This document shows positions 8,832 to 17,081 of a stretch of 64,000 nucleotides of DNA, in pieces; the first letter of the stretch is position 1; each line of letters begins with the position of its first letter. A program made the position numbers and the translations under genes. The notes under the pieces are model-generated. The model worked only from the letters and a program-made list of their open reading frames with translations, made no database searches and had not been told where the DNA came from. Source of the stretch: CAYJCL01 sp964370475 (GTDB lineage: Bacteria; Bacillota_I; Bacilli_A; RF39; UBA660); assembly GCA_964370475.1 (NCBI GenBank), contig CAYJJI010000002.1, positions 34,965 through 98,964 on the forward strand, given 5' to 3'.

Positions 8832-10547
8832 TTACACCCTACCCATTCCGTTTTCAATAATGTTAAATGCTTCTTTCGTTAAATTAACATATGCTTGGTG
8901 TCCATGATTTGAATTGACACTTCCTACAACTTCAGTTACACCATCAAGATTCGCTACTTCACTTAGTGAACTAATTTCAACCGGTCCGTTTCCTGTCATA
9001 GCTACTATCTTATCATAATGTGATCCATATTGTGGATCAATCCATTCAAGTGGCATTTCAGGACTTATTCCATCTACTGCTAATTGAGTTGAATCATATA
9101 CACTGTCTAAATTAGTATGACTTACAGCATCTCCTACATTTATATCAGGTATTGTAGGTTCAGTAGGTATTGTAGGATCAGTAGGTATTGTAGGATCTAC
9201 TGGCATTGTTGGATCTGTTGTTGGCAAATCACCTGGTAATTTGTCAACGCCAATATCTGATCCAATTATACCTGTAGCTAGTGATGTTATACCTGCAGTT
9301 ATTTGAGCGGTAGTTGTAACAGTTTTTAAATCGTTATAAAATTGTTCACTTCCCCAATAAGCTTTTAATCCACCAACTCTTTCTTTGATTTCTTCGTCTG
9401 CTTCTGAGATTCCTTCTATCTTTTCAGGATTTTTTTGTTCGTTAACCTTTGCTAATTGAATTTTTTTAATTTGAACGTTTGCAAATTTCTTTACACCCAT
9501 TCCTACTAAATTTAGTGCTATAGTTCCGTACGGTCCACCAGCCAATGCTACAGTTGCACCAATTGCTGCTCCTAATACATATTTAGATGCATTTTTAACA
9601 AATTTCCATACTGCTGCTTTATTTTTACCTTTTTTTGTGGCTTTTTTTCTTTTCTTATCTTCTTCTAATTCAATAGCGTTATTTAGTTTTTCTTCAAGAA
9701 TTTTAATTTTATCTTCAAGTGCTTCCGTTTTTTTCTTTTGTTCTTCATATAATGATCTATAATCTATTATATCTTTTTTTTCTGAGTCCTTATCTTCTTT
9801 GTTTTCATTTTGTTTGTTTTCTTGTTGTTGTACTTGAAGTTGATTATTTTGTTTGTTTTCTTGTTGTTGTACTTGTATTTGATTATTTTGCCTTACTTGT
9901 AGTTGATTTTCCTTATTATTTGCTAGTTGCTTTATCATTTCAGAATTACGTGCTGCTTCAAGTAATTCAGGATAATTTCCTAAATTACTTCCAATTGAGT
10001 TACCTTCATACAAATAATTGTATAGGGTTTCTTGTATTGAATGATCCATTAACATTAATCTTACTCGTTCATCACTTGATAATTCTATATATTGATGTAG
10101 CATAGCTAACTCTTGTGTAGTTAAGTATGCTTCGATATTTTGTGGAAGATCAGTTAATTGGAAATTCATATTATTTTTTATTACATTTTCAAATTCCATA
10201 TTTTTATCAGTAACTTTTGATATTATTGCTACTATTTTGCTAAATGTGATATCTGTATTTTTTTCTTTATCAATCATATTCGTTTCTTCTAATACATTAT
10301 TATTTTCATCATATGTTATTACTATATTCTCTTTTTGAGGTCCTTTGTTTTTTGCTTTTTGTAATTTTTCATATAAATTTTTAAGTTCACCTTGATCTTC
10401 TGTTTTAACATAAAAACGATAATCAAATATGTCTGCTTGTGATCCATTCCATTTGATTTCTACTTTTTTTCCTTTATAATCATTAGATACCATCAAATTT
10501 TGTATAGCTTTTCTAATTTCTTCAAGAGTTGTTGGATTTTCTGTCAT
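8832..10547 (-). CDS. Unrecognised 571-aa protein with Gln-rich repeats, coiled coil and membrane-active segments
   Basis: I do not recognise a family. Visible parts: N-terminal region 1-60 with a beta-rich look; 140-210 helical; 213-248 a Gln/Asn-rich repeat with a 13-residue period (QENKQNNQLQVQQ); 264-297 coiled coil; 298-310 strongly basic (KKRKKATKKGKNKA); 323-350 glycine/alanine-rich hydrophobic; 411-432 a second hydrophobic stretch; 441-467 a Thr-Pro repeat (DPTIPT); 470-571 a C-terminal domain ending NGMGRV. No signal peptide is evident. Flanked within 1-4 bases by two small DUF1292-like genes, so it is one operon. The order suggests a cytoplasmic or membrane-associated scaffold, but that is inference. 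Confidence 0.85.
   Translation of the reverse strand: MTENPTTLEEIRKAIQNLMVSNDYKGKKVEIKWNGSQADIFDYRFYVKTEDQGELKNLYEKLQKAKNKGPQKENIVITYDENNNVLEETNMIDKEKNTDITFSKIVAIISKVTDKNMEFENVIKNNMNFQLTDLPQNIEAYLTTQELAMLHQYIELSSDERVRLMLMDHSIQETLYNYLYEGNSIGSNLGNYPELLEAARNSEMIKQLANNKENQLQVRQNNQIQVQQQENKQNNQLQVQQQENKQNENKEDKDSEKKDIIDYRSLYEEQKKKTEALEDKIKILEEKLNNAIELEEDKKRKKATKKGKNKAAVWKFVKNASKYVLGAAIGATVALAGGPYGTIALNLVGMGVKKFANVQIKKIQLAKVNEQKNPEKIEGISEADEEIKERVGGLKAYWGSEQFYNDLKTVTTTAQITAGITSLATGIIGSDIGVDKLPGDLPTTDPTMPVDPTIPTDPTIPTEPTIPDINVGDAVSHTNLDSVYDSTQLAVDGISPEMPLEWIDPQYGSHYDKIVAMTGNGPVEISSLSEVANLDGVTEVVGSVNSNHGHQAYVNLTKEAFNIIENGMGRV
9148..9219 (-). repeat. 18-nt tandem repeat encoding Pro-Thr repeats
   Basis: Four copies of an 18-base unit (ggtattgtaggatcagta and variants, starting at 9148, 9166, 9184 and 9202), encoding DPTIPT-type repeats. 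Likely a flexible linker; length variation between strains would be expected. Confidence 0.85.
9807..9886 (-). repeat. 39-nt tandem repeat encoding Gln/Asn-rich units
   Basis: Two near-identical 39-base units (starting at 9807 and 9846), each encoding 13 residues rich in Gln and Asn. A degenerate third copy extends towards 9915. Confidence 0.85.
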
Positions 10548-10548
10548 G

Positions 10549-10818
10549 TTAGTTATCCCCCTTTAAGTTTTCGTTATAATAATCCACTAATTTTTGAATA
10601 TCCTTAGAGAATATTGGCATGATTTCTTCTAATATATCTTTATTAGTTTCATCAGCTACTGTATCTTCAATAACATTGATTACTTTATACTCCTCTGTTG
10701 GTTCTTCTTTGTCTAATTTGTTAATTAGTGCATATGTCATTTCTTTATGATTAATTACGTCTAAAACTACGTAGTCCTGATTATCATATTCAATAACGTC
10801 TGATATTTCTAAATTCAT
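10549..10818 (-). CDS. DUF1292-like protein
   Basis: 89 aa. Begins MNLEISDVIEYDNQDYVVLD with YALINKLD following, matching the DUF1292 (YrzB) pattern: a short beta-rich domain, then an acidic stretch and a C-terminal helix. Function unknown. First gene of the cassette (1-base gap to the 571-aa gene), with GGAGG upstream and a promoter inside the end of the YwaF-like gene. Confidence 0.7.
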   Translation of the reverse strand: MNLEISDVIEYDNQDYVVLDVINHKEMTYALINKLDKEEPTEEYKVINVIEDTVADETNKDILEEIMPIFSKDIQKLVDYYNENLKGDN

Positions 10819-10841
10819 ATCTGATTCCTCCTATTGTAGTA

Positions 10842-10870
10842 ATTATATCACACTACTTTTTCTTTGTCAT
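10842..10870 (-). promoter_or_regulatory. Promoter of the 8.6-10.8 kb cassette
   Basis: Minus strand ATGACA (10870-10865), 17-base spacer, TATAAT (10847-10842). The -35 lies inside the last codons of the YwaF-like gene. No terminator separates the two units. Confidence 0.6.
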
Positions 10871-11617
10871 TACCTTGTTTTTTATATTTACATCTTGTAA
10901 TTCTTTATTTCTTTTTCTTATTAACTGATATAAAATAGTAGCTATTACAATACCTGTTACTTCTATTGTTAATAATGGATTAAAGAATTTTAAAAATGGG
11001 TAAATATTTACTATATAAGCTGGTATTTCCGATGAATATATATAATTCATATCAAATATTATATTAAATGGCATCATACCGAATATCAATATATTTACAA
11101 ATATTGCTGACTTTATAATGTGTTTCAATTCTATTTTGTAGTTAAGTGCAAAATATGAGAAGAAACTAGCTACTATAAATACATGATGAGAAATAAAATA
11201 TTCATAAAATTTGAAATAATCCCAACTTGAAGGTAGTTCTGGCCACAACATCGCTGGTATCGGTCCTATAAAAGATAAAAAGAATGTATATTTAAGTAAG
11301 TTATCTTTTTTAGCGTATATTGCATATATAAATATATAATTTGATATGAAACATAAATGAAATGGTAAATGTATTTTATAGTCGAATATACCATATGCGA
11401 TATTGGTTACTAAGTAGAATACTTGACTTACTAACATTATTGTTGCCAATATCACTAATATTTTTCTTGATTTTTTTTCGTCTATTTTCGATATTTTATC
11501 CCTAAATATATATATTAATATCATCGGTATTACTGCTAGTAATATACTAAATATATGGTTGAATCCAAACATATTGTAGCTTGGTCCTGGATTATTATTA
11601 ACAATGAATTCTTTCAT
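10853..11617 (-). CDS. YwaF/TIGR02206 family integral membrane protein
   Basis: 254 aa with about seven hydrophobic segments. The family motif IHLPFHLCFISNY (near residue 83-95) marks the YwaF/TMEM164-like group. Substrate and role are not established; members may be transporters or lipid-related enzymes. Its start overlaps the last base of ychF, so it is translated from the same message. Confidence 0.75.
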   Translation of the reverse strand: MKEFIVNNNPGPSYNMFGFNHIFSILLAVIPMILIYIFRDKISKIDEKKSRKILVILATIMLVSQVFYLVTNIAYGIFDYKIHLPFHLCFISNYIFIYAIYAKKDNLLKYTFFLSFIGPIPAMLWPELPSSWDYFKFYEYFISHHVFIVASFFSYFALNYKIELKHIIKSAIFVNILIFGMMPFNIIFDMNYIYSSEIPAYIVNIYPFLKFFNPLLTIEVTGIVIATILYQLIRKRNKELQDVNIKNKVMTKKK

Positions 11618-12717
11618 TAAACATTAAACCTGAAGTGACAAATATCTCCATCTTTCATTATATATTCTTTTCCTTCTAATCTTAATTTTCCTGCTTCTTT
11701 TACTGATTTTTCATCTTTTAGTTTTTCTAAATCTTCATAGCTCATTACTTCTGCTTTGATGAAACCTCTTTCGAAATCTGTATGTATTATTCCTGCACAG
11801 CCTGGAGCTTTAGTATCTTTAATAAATGTCCACGCTCTTACTTCATCTACTCCTACTGTAAAAAACGTTTGTAGTCCTAGTAAATCGTATGTAGCTCTTA
11901 TGAGTAAATCTAATCCACTATTATTAATATTTAGCTCTTGTAAAAATAATAATTTTTCTTCTTCACTTAATTCTGATAATTCACTTTCAATTTTTGCACT
12001 CATTAAAATTACTTTTGCTTCTTCTGTTTTTGCATATTCTTCTACTAGTTTTGTATACTCATTTCTTCCAATAACTGCATCTTCTTCATTAACGTTAGCT
12101 ACATATATTATTGGTTTTTCTGTAATAAAATTAAAGTTTTTAATAATTAGTTTTTCTTCTTTATCTAACCCTAATGTTCTTATTGCTTTATTATTCATTA
12201 ATGTATCTTTTATTTTTGTTAATATTTCTAATTCTAATAGAGCTTCACGATCTTTAGTTGTATGGGCTTTCTTTTCTATTTTACCTATTCTATTTTCTAC
12301 TATTTCTAAATCTGCAAAGATTAGTTCTAGATTAATTATTTCTATATCTCTGATTGGGTCTATATCACCTTCTACATGAGTTATATCTTCATCTTGAAAA
12401 CATCTTACTACTTCGACTATAGCATCAACTTCTCTAATATGTGATAAGAATTTATTACCTAAACCTTCTCCTTTAGAAGCTCCTTTTACTAAACCTGCTA
12501 TGTCTGTGAATTCAAATGTTGTAGGTACTAGACTTTTTGGATTATACATATTATTTAAGTTGTCTAATCTTTTATCTGGTACTGTTACTACTCCCACATT
12601 TGGTTCTATTGTAGCAAACGGATAGTTTGCTGCTAATATATTTTTCTTTGTTATTGCGTTGAATAATGTAGACTTTCCTACATTTGGTAATCCAACTATT
12701 CCTGCTTTTAATGCCAT
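11617..12717 (-). CDS. ychF: Redox-regulated ATPase/GTPase YchF
   Basis: 366 aa Obg-superfamily P-loop protein. G1 GLPNVGKST at about 9-17, G3 DIAGL, then a coiled coil and a C-terminal TGS-like domain ending KDGDICHFRFNV. It binds ribosomes and hydrolyses ATP; linked to oxidative stress. Its neighbourhood near spo0J and rpsF matches B. subtilis YyaF. Confidence 0.97.
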   Translation of the reverse strand: MALKAGIVGLPNVGKSTLFNAITKKNILAANYPFATIEPNVGVVTVPDKRLDNLNNMYNPKSLVPTTFEFTDIAGLVKGASKGEGLGNKFLSHIREVDAIVEVVRCFQDEDITHVEGDIDPIRDIEIINLELIFADLEIVENRIGKIEKKAHTTKDREALLELEILTKIKDTLMNNKAIRTLGLDKEEKLIIKNFNFITEKPIIYVANVNEEDAVIGRNEYTKLVEEYAKTEEAKVILMSAKIESELSELSEEEKLLFLQELNINNSGLDLLIRATYDLLGLQTFFTVGVDEVRAWTFIKDTKAPGCAGIIHTDFERGFIKAEVMSYEDLEKLKDEKSVKEAGKLRLEGKEYIMKDGDICHFRFNV

Positions 12718-12741
12718 TCATATCACCTTTCTTAATTATAT

Positions 12742-12770
12742 AAAAAAACAACTGAAATATCAATTGTTTT
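12742..12770 (-). terminator. Terminator after the abgT-like gene
   Basis: On the minus strand AAACAATTGATATTTCAGTTG followed by a T run, five bases after the abgT-like stop. It separates that operon from ychF. Confidence 0.75.
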
Positions 12771-12774
12771 ACGT

Positions 12775-14304
12775 CTATACTGTAGTTAATCCTTCTAAAC
12801 CTAGCGGAATACCTGCAATATACCATACTATCGCCAATAACAATAGTCCTATACCTACTAAAATAGAGTACGGTACTTGATATTTAATAGTTGTAAATAA
12901 ACTTACCGGCTTGGTATTTTGGTTATATTTTTCAATATATGATAAATATATTACAAAATATGCTAGTAATGGTGTTAAACCTGTTGTTACAGATTCACTA
13001 AAACGCATTACTATTTGAGCAAATTCTGGACTCAGTCCCGAGTTCATGAACGCTTGAACTGCTCCTACAGATAATATTGCCCATTTTGTTGGTCCACTTG
13101 GAATAAAGATATGAGCTATTGCTCCTAAAATAAATACCATTATTATTAGTGGAATATTTGAAAATCCGGCATTAGTTATTATATTAGCGAAGTACGCTAA
13201 TATAACTGTACCTATTTCTGTTGCTTTGAATACATTTATTAAAACTGATGCAAATAATATTAATATTAATGTTTTACCTGTTCCATCTAATGAATGACTT
13301 AAATGGTCACAAAAATCGTTATTATTTTTTATTGATTTTGAGCCTATACCATATAAAAGACCTAGAATTATAAAGAATATTGTAACGATAAATACAAATC
13401 CATTACTAAAAAATGATTCATAACTAAATAATTTATCAATGTATAATTCTTGGCTATAATCTAGTAAACTACCACTAAGCGGAAGTCCAGGAATAATACT
13501 ATATATTATTATTAATAAGTATACTAGTCCTCCCATCGATGCTAGAACTAAGCCTCTGTAATCTTTTCTTGTTACTTTGTATTCTTTTTTCTCTTCTTTA
13601 TATTCGTATTTAATTACTTTATCTGCTATTATTTTTTCTGTTACATAAGTAATTATGAATGCTGTTAGTGCAACAGCTATGACCATTATAAATAGAAATA
13701 ATGTTGTTGTTACATTAAAGTTTGAGACTATATTAGCACTTAGTACTGTGCTATTTAACATAGTACTATCTACTGCTGTAAATATTATACTTAGTCCAGA
13801 TCCAGCCGTTAATGCGGCATATGATGCTACAATACCTATAATAGGATTTCTTCTACCATGTAGGAACAATAAAGCGCTTAGAGGTATTAAAATTATATAG
13901 CTTAAATCTCCTATAATACTACTTAGTATTCCTATTAACACTAACACAAATGTAATAGTATTTTTGTTTATATTTTTAGTCCATAAAGTGAATATAGTTT
14001 TTAGAAATCCACTTTTTTCCATTATACCTATACCTATTAAAATTATTATAAGCATACTTAATGGTGCAAACGTCGCAAAGTTGGAAACTGTGCTAGTAAA
14101 TATGTACTTTATCCCTGATAAACTGAATAAAGACTCAACTGTTACTAGTACAGTCTCGTATTCATTTGTATTAGGGTTGATTTTGTAGTATGTTGATTCA
14201 AATCCTATTAAACTTAGAAATCCACTTAATATTATTGTAATTAAAATGAGTATGGAAAAAGTCATTATTGGATTTAATACTAATTTGTTTTTTAGTTTGT
14301 CCAT
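12775..14304 (-). CDS. AbgT family transporter
   Basis: 509 aa with about 11-12 membrane helices. Matches the AbgT family (p-aminobenzoyl-glutamate uptake or sulfonamide efflux): early TVSNFATFAPLSMLII, SYAALTAGSGLSIIF near 160, and the late IFIPSGPTKWAIL region. Likely drives transport with a cation gradient; the substrate is not certain. One base after DUF951, so cotranscribed with soj-spo0J-mscS. An AbgT gene in this operon is not part of the usual Bacilli origin order. Confidence 0.88.
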   Translation of the reverse strand: MDKLKNKLVLNPIMTFSILILITIILSGFLSLIGFESTYYKINPNTNEYETVLVTVESLFSLSGIKYIFTSTVSNFATFAPLSMLIIILIGIGIMEKSGFLKTIFTLWTKNINKNTITFVLVLIGILSSIIGDLSYIILIPLSALLFLHGRRNPIIGIVASYAALTAGSGLSIIFTAVDSTMLNSTVLSANIVSNFNVTTTLFLFIMVIAVALTAFIITYVTEKIIADKVIKYEYKEEKKEYKVTRKDYRGLVLASMGGLVYLLIIIYSIIPGLPLSGSLLDYSQELYIDKLFSYESFFSNGFVFIVTIFFIILGLLYGIGSKSIKNNNDFCDHLSHSLDGTGKTLILILFASVLINVFKATEIGTVILAYFANIITNAGFSNIPLIIMVFILGAIAHIFIPSGPTKWAILSVGAVQAFMNSGLSPEFAQIVMRFSESVTTGLTPLLAYFVIYLSYIEKYNQNTKPVSLFTTIKYQVPYSILVGIGLLLLAIVWYIAGIPLGLEGLTTV

Positions 14305-14305
14305 T

Positions 14306-14491
14306 TTACTCTCCTATTACTTTTTTCATTTTTTTATCAAAATCTAATCTATCAATCATAATTTCTCTATTACAATTTAAACATTTGATTTTTACATCTA
14401 CACCCACTCTTGTTATTATCCATTCGTTAGATTGACAAGCGTGTGGTTTTTTCATGATTACTTTATCATTAATTTTTATTGGTCTTACCAC
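14306..14491 (-). CDS. DUF951 family zinc-ribbon-like protein (YyzM)
   Basis: 61 aa. MKKPHACQSNEW and KCLNCNREI give the three Cys of the DUF951 pattern. Function unknown; nearly always found near spo0J and ychF in Bacilli, as here. Starts at GTG, with GGAGG six bases upstream, inside the last codons of mscS (23-bp overlap). Confidence 0.88.
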   Translation of the reverse strand: MVRPIKINDKVIMKKPHACQSNEWIITRVGVDVKIKCLNCNREIMIDRLDFDKKMKKVIGE

Positions 14492-15302
14492 TATGAACCT
14501 CCAGTTGTGGGTACGGAATTTTTATATTTGATTTATCTAATTTCATTTTGATCAATTTTAAACATTCTCTTCTTATTCCCCATTGTTGTTCTTGATGACA
14601 TGTTATTTTAATTCTATAATTTACCGAATTAACATCTAAGTCTTGAATACCTAAGTATTCTATCTTATTTTCTTTAATACCTTCAATTGTTGGCATTTCA
14701 CTTATTAATTCGTTAATAACTTTTTCTACTTTTTCTACTTTTTCTTCATATGCTATTGGGATATCTATGATTACATCAGCTGATTTTTGAGAAATATTTA
14801 TTATCTCGATAATATTTCTATTAGCTATTATTAATACTTCTCCATTAACACTTTTAATTCTTGTTGATTTTAGTCCAAAAGATATTACTTCTCCTGTGAA
14901 GTTATTTGTATTTGGATATCTTACTATATCTCCAACAACGAAATAGTTTTCTAATATAATTGTAATTCCTGAAATAATATCTTTTAGAGTATCTTGTAGT
15001 GCAAGCCCTAATACTACTCCAACAACTCCTAAACCTGCAATAATAGATATTGTATCAATACCAAACAATTCTAATATAATTATTAAAGCAATTATCATTA
15101 TTGCATATTTAATTACGTTTTGTACTAAGTTAATTACAGTTTTTGATCTTTTTATTTGATATGGAGTTTTTCCATTAAATGCTATTTTATTTGTTATTTG
15201 AATAGCTAGTCTATAAACGATCAACGATAAGATTATAGTTATAGCTGTTCCATATATTTCTGGTTGTAGTATAAAGTCTATAATGTTTTCTATTAAGTTC
15301 AT
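14469..15302 (-). CDS. Small-conductance mechanosensitive channel (MscS family)
   Basis: 277 aa from ATG 15302 (GAGGAAT upstream). Three hydrophobic segments; the pore helix GLGVVGVVLGLALQDTLKDIISGI matches the MscS TM3 glycine/alanine pattern, then the beta domain LENYFVVGDIV. Opens under membrane tension to release solutes. Sits one base after spo0J, as in B. subtilis where an MscS-like gene is near spo0J. Confidence 0.93.
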   Translation of the reverse strand: MNLIENIIDFILQPEIYGTAITIILSLIVYRLAIQITNKIAFNGKTPYQIKRSKTVINLVQNVIKYAIMIIALIIILELFGIDTISIIAGLGVVGVVLGLALQDTLKDIISGITIILENYFVVGDIVRYPNTNNFTGEVISFGLKSTRIKSVNGEVLIIANRNIIEIINISQKSADVIIDIPIAYEEKVEKVEKVINELISEMPTIEGIKENKIEYLGIQDLDVNSVNYRIKITCHQEQQWGIRRECLKLIKMKLDKSNIKIPYPQLEVHSGKTNKN

Positions 15303-15303
15303 T

Positions 15304-16188
15304 TTATTCCTCACCCAATTCTAAACCGATTATTTCTAGTATTCTCTCTAAATCTTTTTCATTATCATAAGCTATTTCTATTTTTTTAGGTTTTATTTTA
15401 ACTTTTGATCCTACTTTTTCGCATAAGTGTTTTTCGTATATTGATGTTCTTATACTTGGTATAGTTTTTTTGATAGTGTTTACTCTAGGTATATAATCTT
15501 CTTTAGTAATTCTTTCTAAATCTCTAACACTAAGTTCTTGTTCTATAACTTTATTTGCAAGATTTAAAATTTGTGTTTGGTCTGCTAATTTACTTAATAC
15601 TCTTGCATGCCCCATTGAAATTTTTTGATCGGAAACATATTGTTTTACTTCTTCTGGAAGTCTTAACAATCCCAATAAATTTGTGATATGACTTCTACTT
15701 TTTCCGAATTTTTCAGATACTGCTTCTTGTGTTAGATTTTCAAATTTTATTATTTTTTCGTAAGCTTCTGCTTCTTCTATAGGATTTAAATTTTCTCTTT
15801 GAATATTTTCAATTAGAGCTATTTCCATCATTTCTATATCATTAAAATCTTTCACTATTGCAGGGATTGTTTCTAAACCTGCAATTTTTGCAGCTTTTGT
15901 TCTTCTTTCTCCCGCAACTATTTCATATCCTTTGATACTTTTTTTAACGATTATAGGTTGTACTATTCCATGTTCTTTGATAGATTCCGCTAATTCATGC
16001 AGTGATTTTTCATCAAAAGTTTTTCTCGGTTGATACGGATTGCTCCTAATGTCAATTAATGGTATTTCAGCCACTTCTTTATTTGTTGCAGATGTTACTA
16101 TTTCTTTTTCAAAATTATCAAAATCTATTCTTTCGTTTGAAAATAGTTGTTCTAATCCTTTTCCTAAAGCTTTTCTTTTAGTTTCCAT
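15304..16188 (-). CDS. parB: Chromosome-partitioning protein Spo0J/ParB
   Basis: 294 aa CTPase that binds parS and spreads to organise the origin. Conserved N-terminal KALGKGLEQLF, CTP-binding GERRTKAA and ENIQREN motifs, and an HTH with KSRSHITN and ISMGHAR. At the residues known to separate ParB from Noc specificity it has the ParB-type Arg (165) and Gly (193). Four parS sites lie near gyrA in this window. Its start overlaps soj by 11 bp. ATG at 16188 is preferred to an upstream TTG because family alignments begin there. Confidence 0.96.
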   Translation of the reverse strand: METKRKALGKGLEQLFSNERIDFDNFEKEIVTSATNKEVAEIPLIDIRSNPYQPRKTFDEKSLHELAESIKEHGIVQPIIVKKSIKGYEIVAGERRTKAAKIAGLETIPAIVKDFNDIEMMEIALIENIQRENLNPIEEAEAYEKIIKFENLTQEAVSEKFGKSRSHITNLLGLLRLPEEVKQYVSDQKISMGHARVLSKLADQTQILNLANKVIEQELSVRDLERITKEDYIPRVNTIKKTIPSIRTSIYEKHLCEKVGSKVKIKPKKIEIAYDNEKDLERILEIIGLELGEE

Positions 16189-16963
16189 TTCTCTCAATCA
16201 CTTCCTTTGCTAAATTTTGATATGCAAGTGTTGCTCTACTTGTTGAGTCATAATCACTAATTGGTTTTCCATGACTTGGTGCTTCTACTAACCTTACAAG
16301 TCTTGGTATTATAGTATCGAATACTTTGTTTCCAAAGTATTTTCTTACTTCTTCTATTACTTCTAGTCCTATGTTAGTTCTTGAATCTAACATTGTTAAT
16401 AATACTCCTTCTATTCTCAATTCTGAATTCATATTCGATTGGATTGTTATTATTGAATTTAATAACTGTGCTATTCCTTCTAGTGCGAAGAATTCACACT
16501 GAACTGGAATTATTACCGAATCACTTGCTACTAAGGCATTCATCGTTGTAATTCCTAAAGATGGCTGACAATCAATAATGATATAATCATACTTTTCTTT
16601 TACTGTTTCTAAGACATTTTTTAATTGATCATTTTGTCTAAATGTTTGGTCTTCTAACATTTTTTTTACAAATTCTACATCTACTCCTGCTAAATTAATT
16701 GTTGATGGAATTATAGATAGATTTTTAAACTTAGTTTTAATAATTGTTTCTGCTGGAGTAGAGTTTAAAGTTATCATATTATAGATATCGTTTTTAAAAT
16801 CTCCGTTATTATATCCTAATCCAGTTGTAGCATTACCTTGCGGATCTAGATCGATTAATAAAGTTTTTTTTCCTTCTTTCCCTAACGCTGCTGCTAAATT
16901 TATACTAGAAGTTGTTTTTCCAACTCCTCCTTTTTGATTTACTAATGATATTATTTTCGTCAT
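16178..16963 (-). CDS. soj: ParA-family ATPase Soj
   Basis: 261 aa. Deviant Walker A KGGVGKTT near residue 12, and DCQPSLG Walker B. It works with Spo0J in origin segregation and in Bacilli also controls DnaA activity. The start is at ATG 16963 with AAAGGTGG eight bases upstream; a GTG four codons earlier lies within that site. First gene of the soj-spo0J-mscS-DUF951-abgT operon. It is separated from noc by about 30 kb, unlike B. subtilis. Confidence 0.97.
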   Translation of the reverse strand: MTKIISLVNQKGGVGKTTSSINLAAALGKEGKKTLLIDLDPQGNATTGLGYNNGDFKNDIYNMITLNSTPAETIIKTKFKNLSIIPSTINLAGVDVEFVKKMLEDQTFRQNDQLKNVLETVKEKYDYIIIDCQPSLGITTMNALVASDSVIIPVQCEFFALEGIAQLLNSIITIQSNMNSELRIEGVLLTMLDSRTNIGLEVIEEVRKYFGNKVFDTIIPRLVRLVEAPSHGKPISDYDSTSRATLAYQNLAKEVIERNGN

Positions 16964-17056
16964 TATGAGTACCACCTTTTCTGTTAATGTCTATACTATA
17001 TTTTATCACACATTTAAATAATTATAAAATATTTTTTGAATATATTTTTGCTATTT

Positions 17057-17081
17057 AAAAAAACATCGTTTTACGATGCTT
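17057..17081 (-). terminator. Terminator after the pilin-like gene
   Basis: GCATCGT AAA ACGATGT then T residues on the minus strand, immediately after the stop codon at 17082-17084. Isolates the gene from soj. Confidence 0.85.

Noticed and set aside
9807..9886. CRISPR array
   Set aside because: Two 39-nt units in frame with a gene and no spacers.
9719..10105. A 128-codon + strand frame
   Set aside because: Shadow of the Gln-rich gene; Leu/Tyr/Phe bias typical of the complement of A-rich coding sequence, and no ribosome-binding site.
11756..12379. A 207-codon + strand frame
   Set aside because: Fully inside ychF on the opposite strand, without a start signal.
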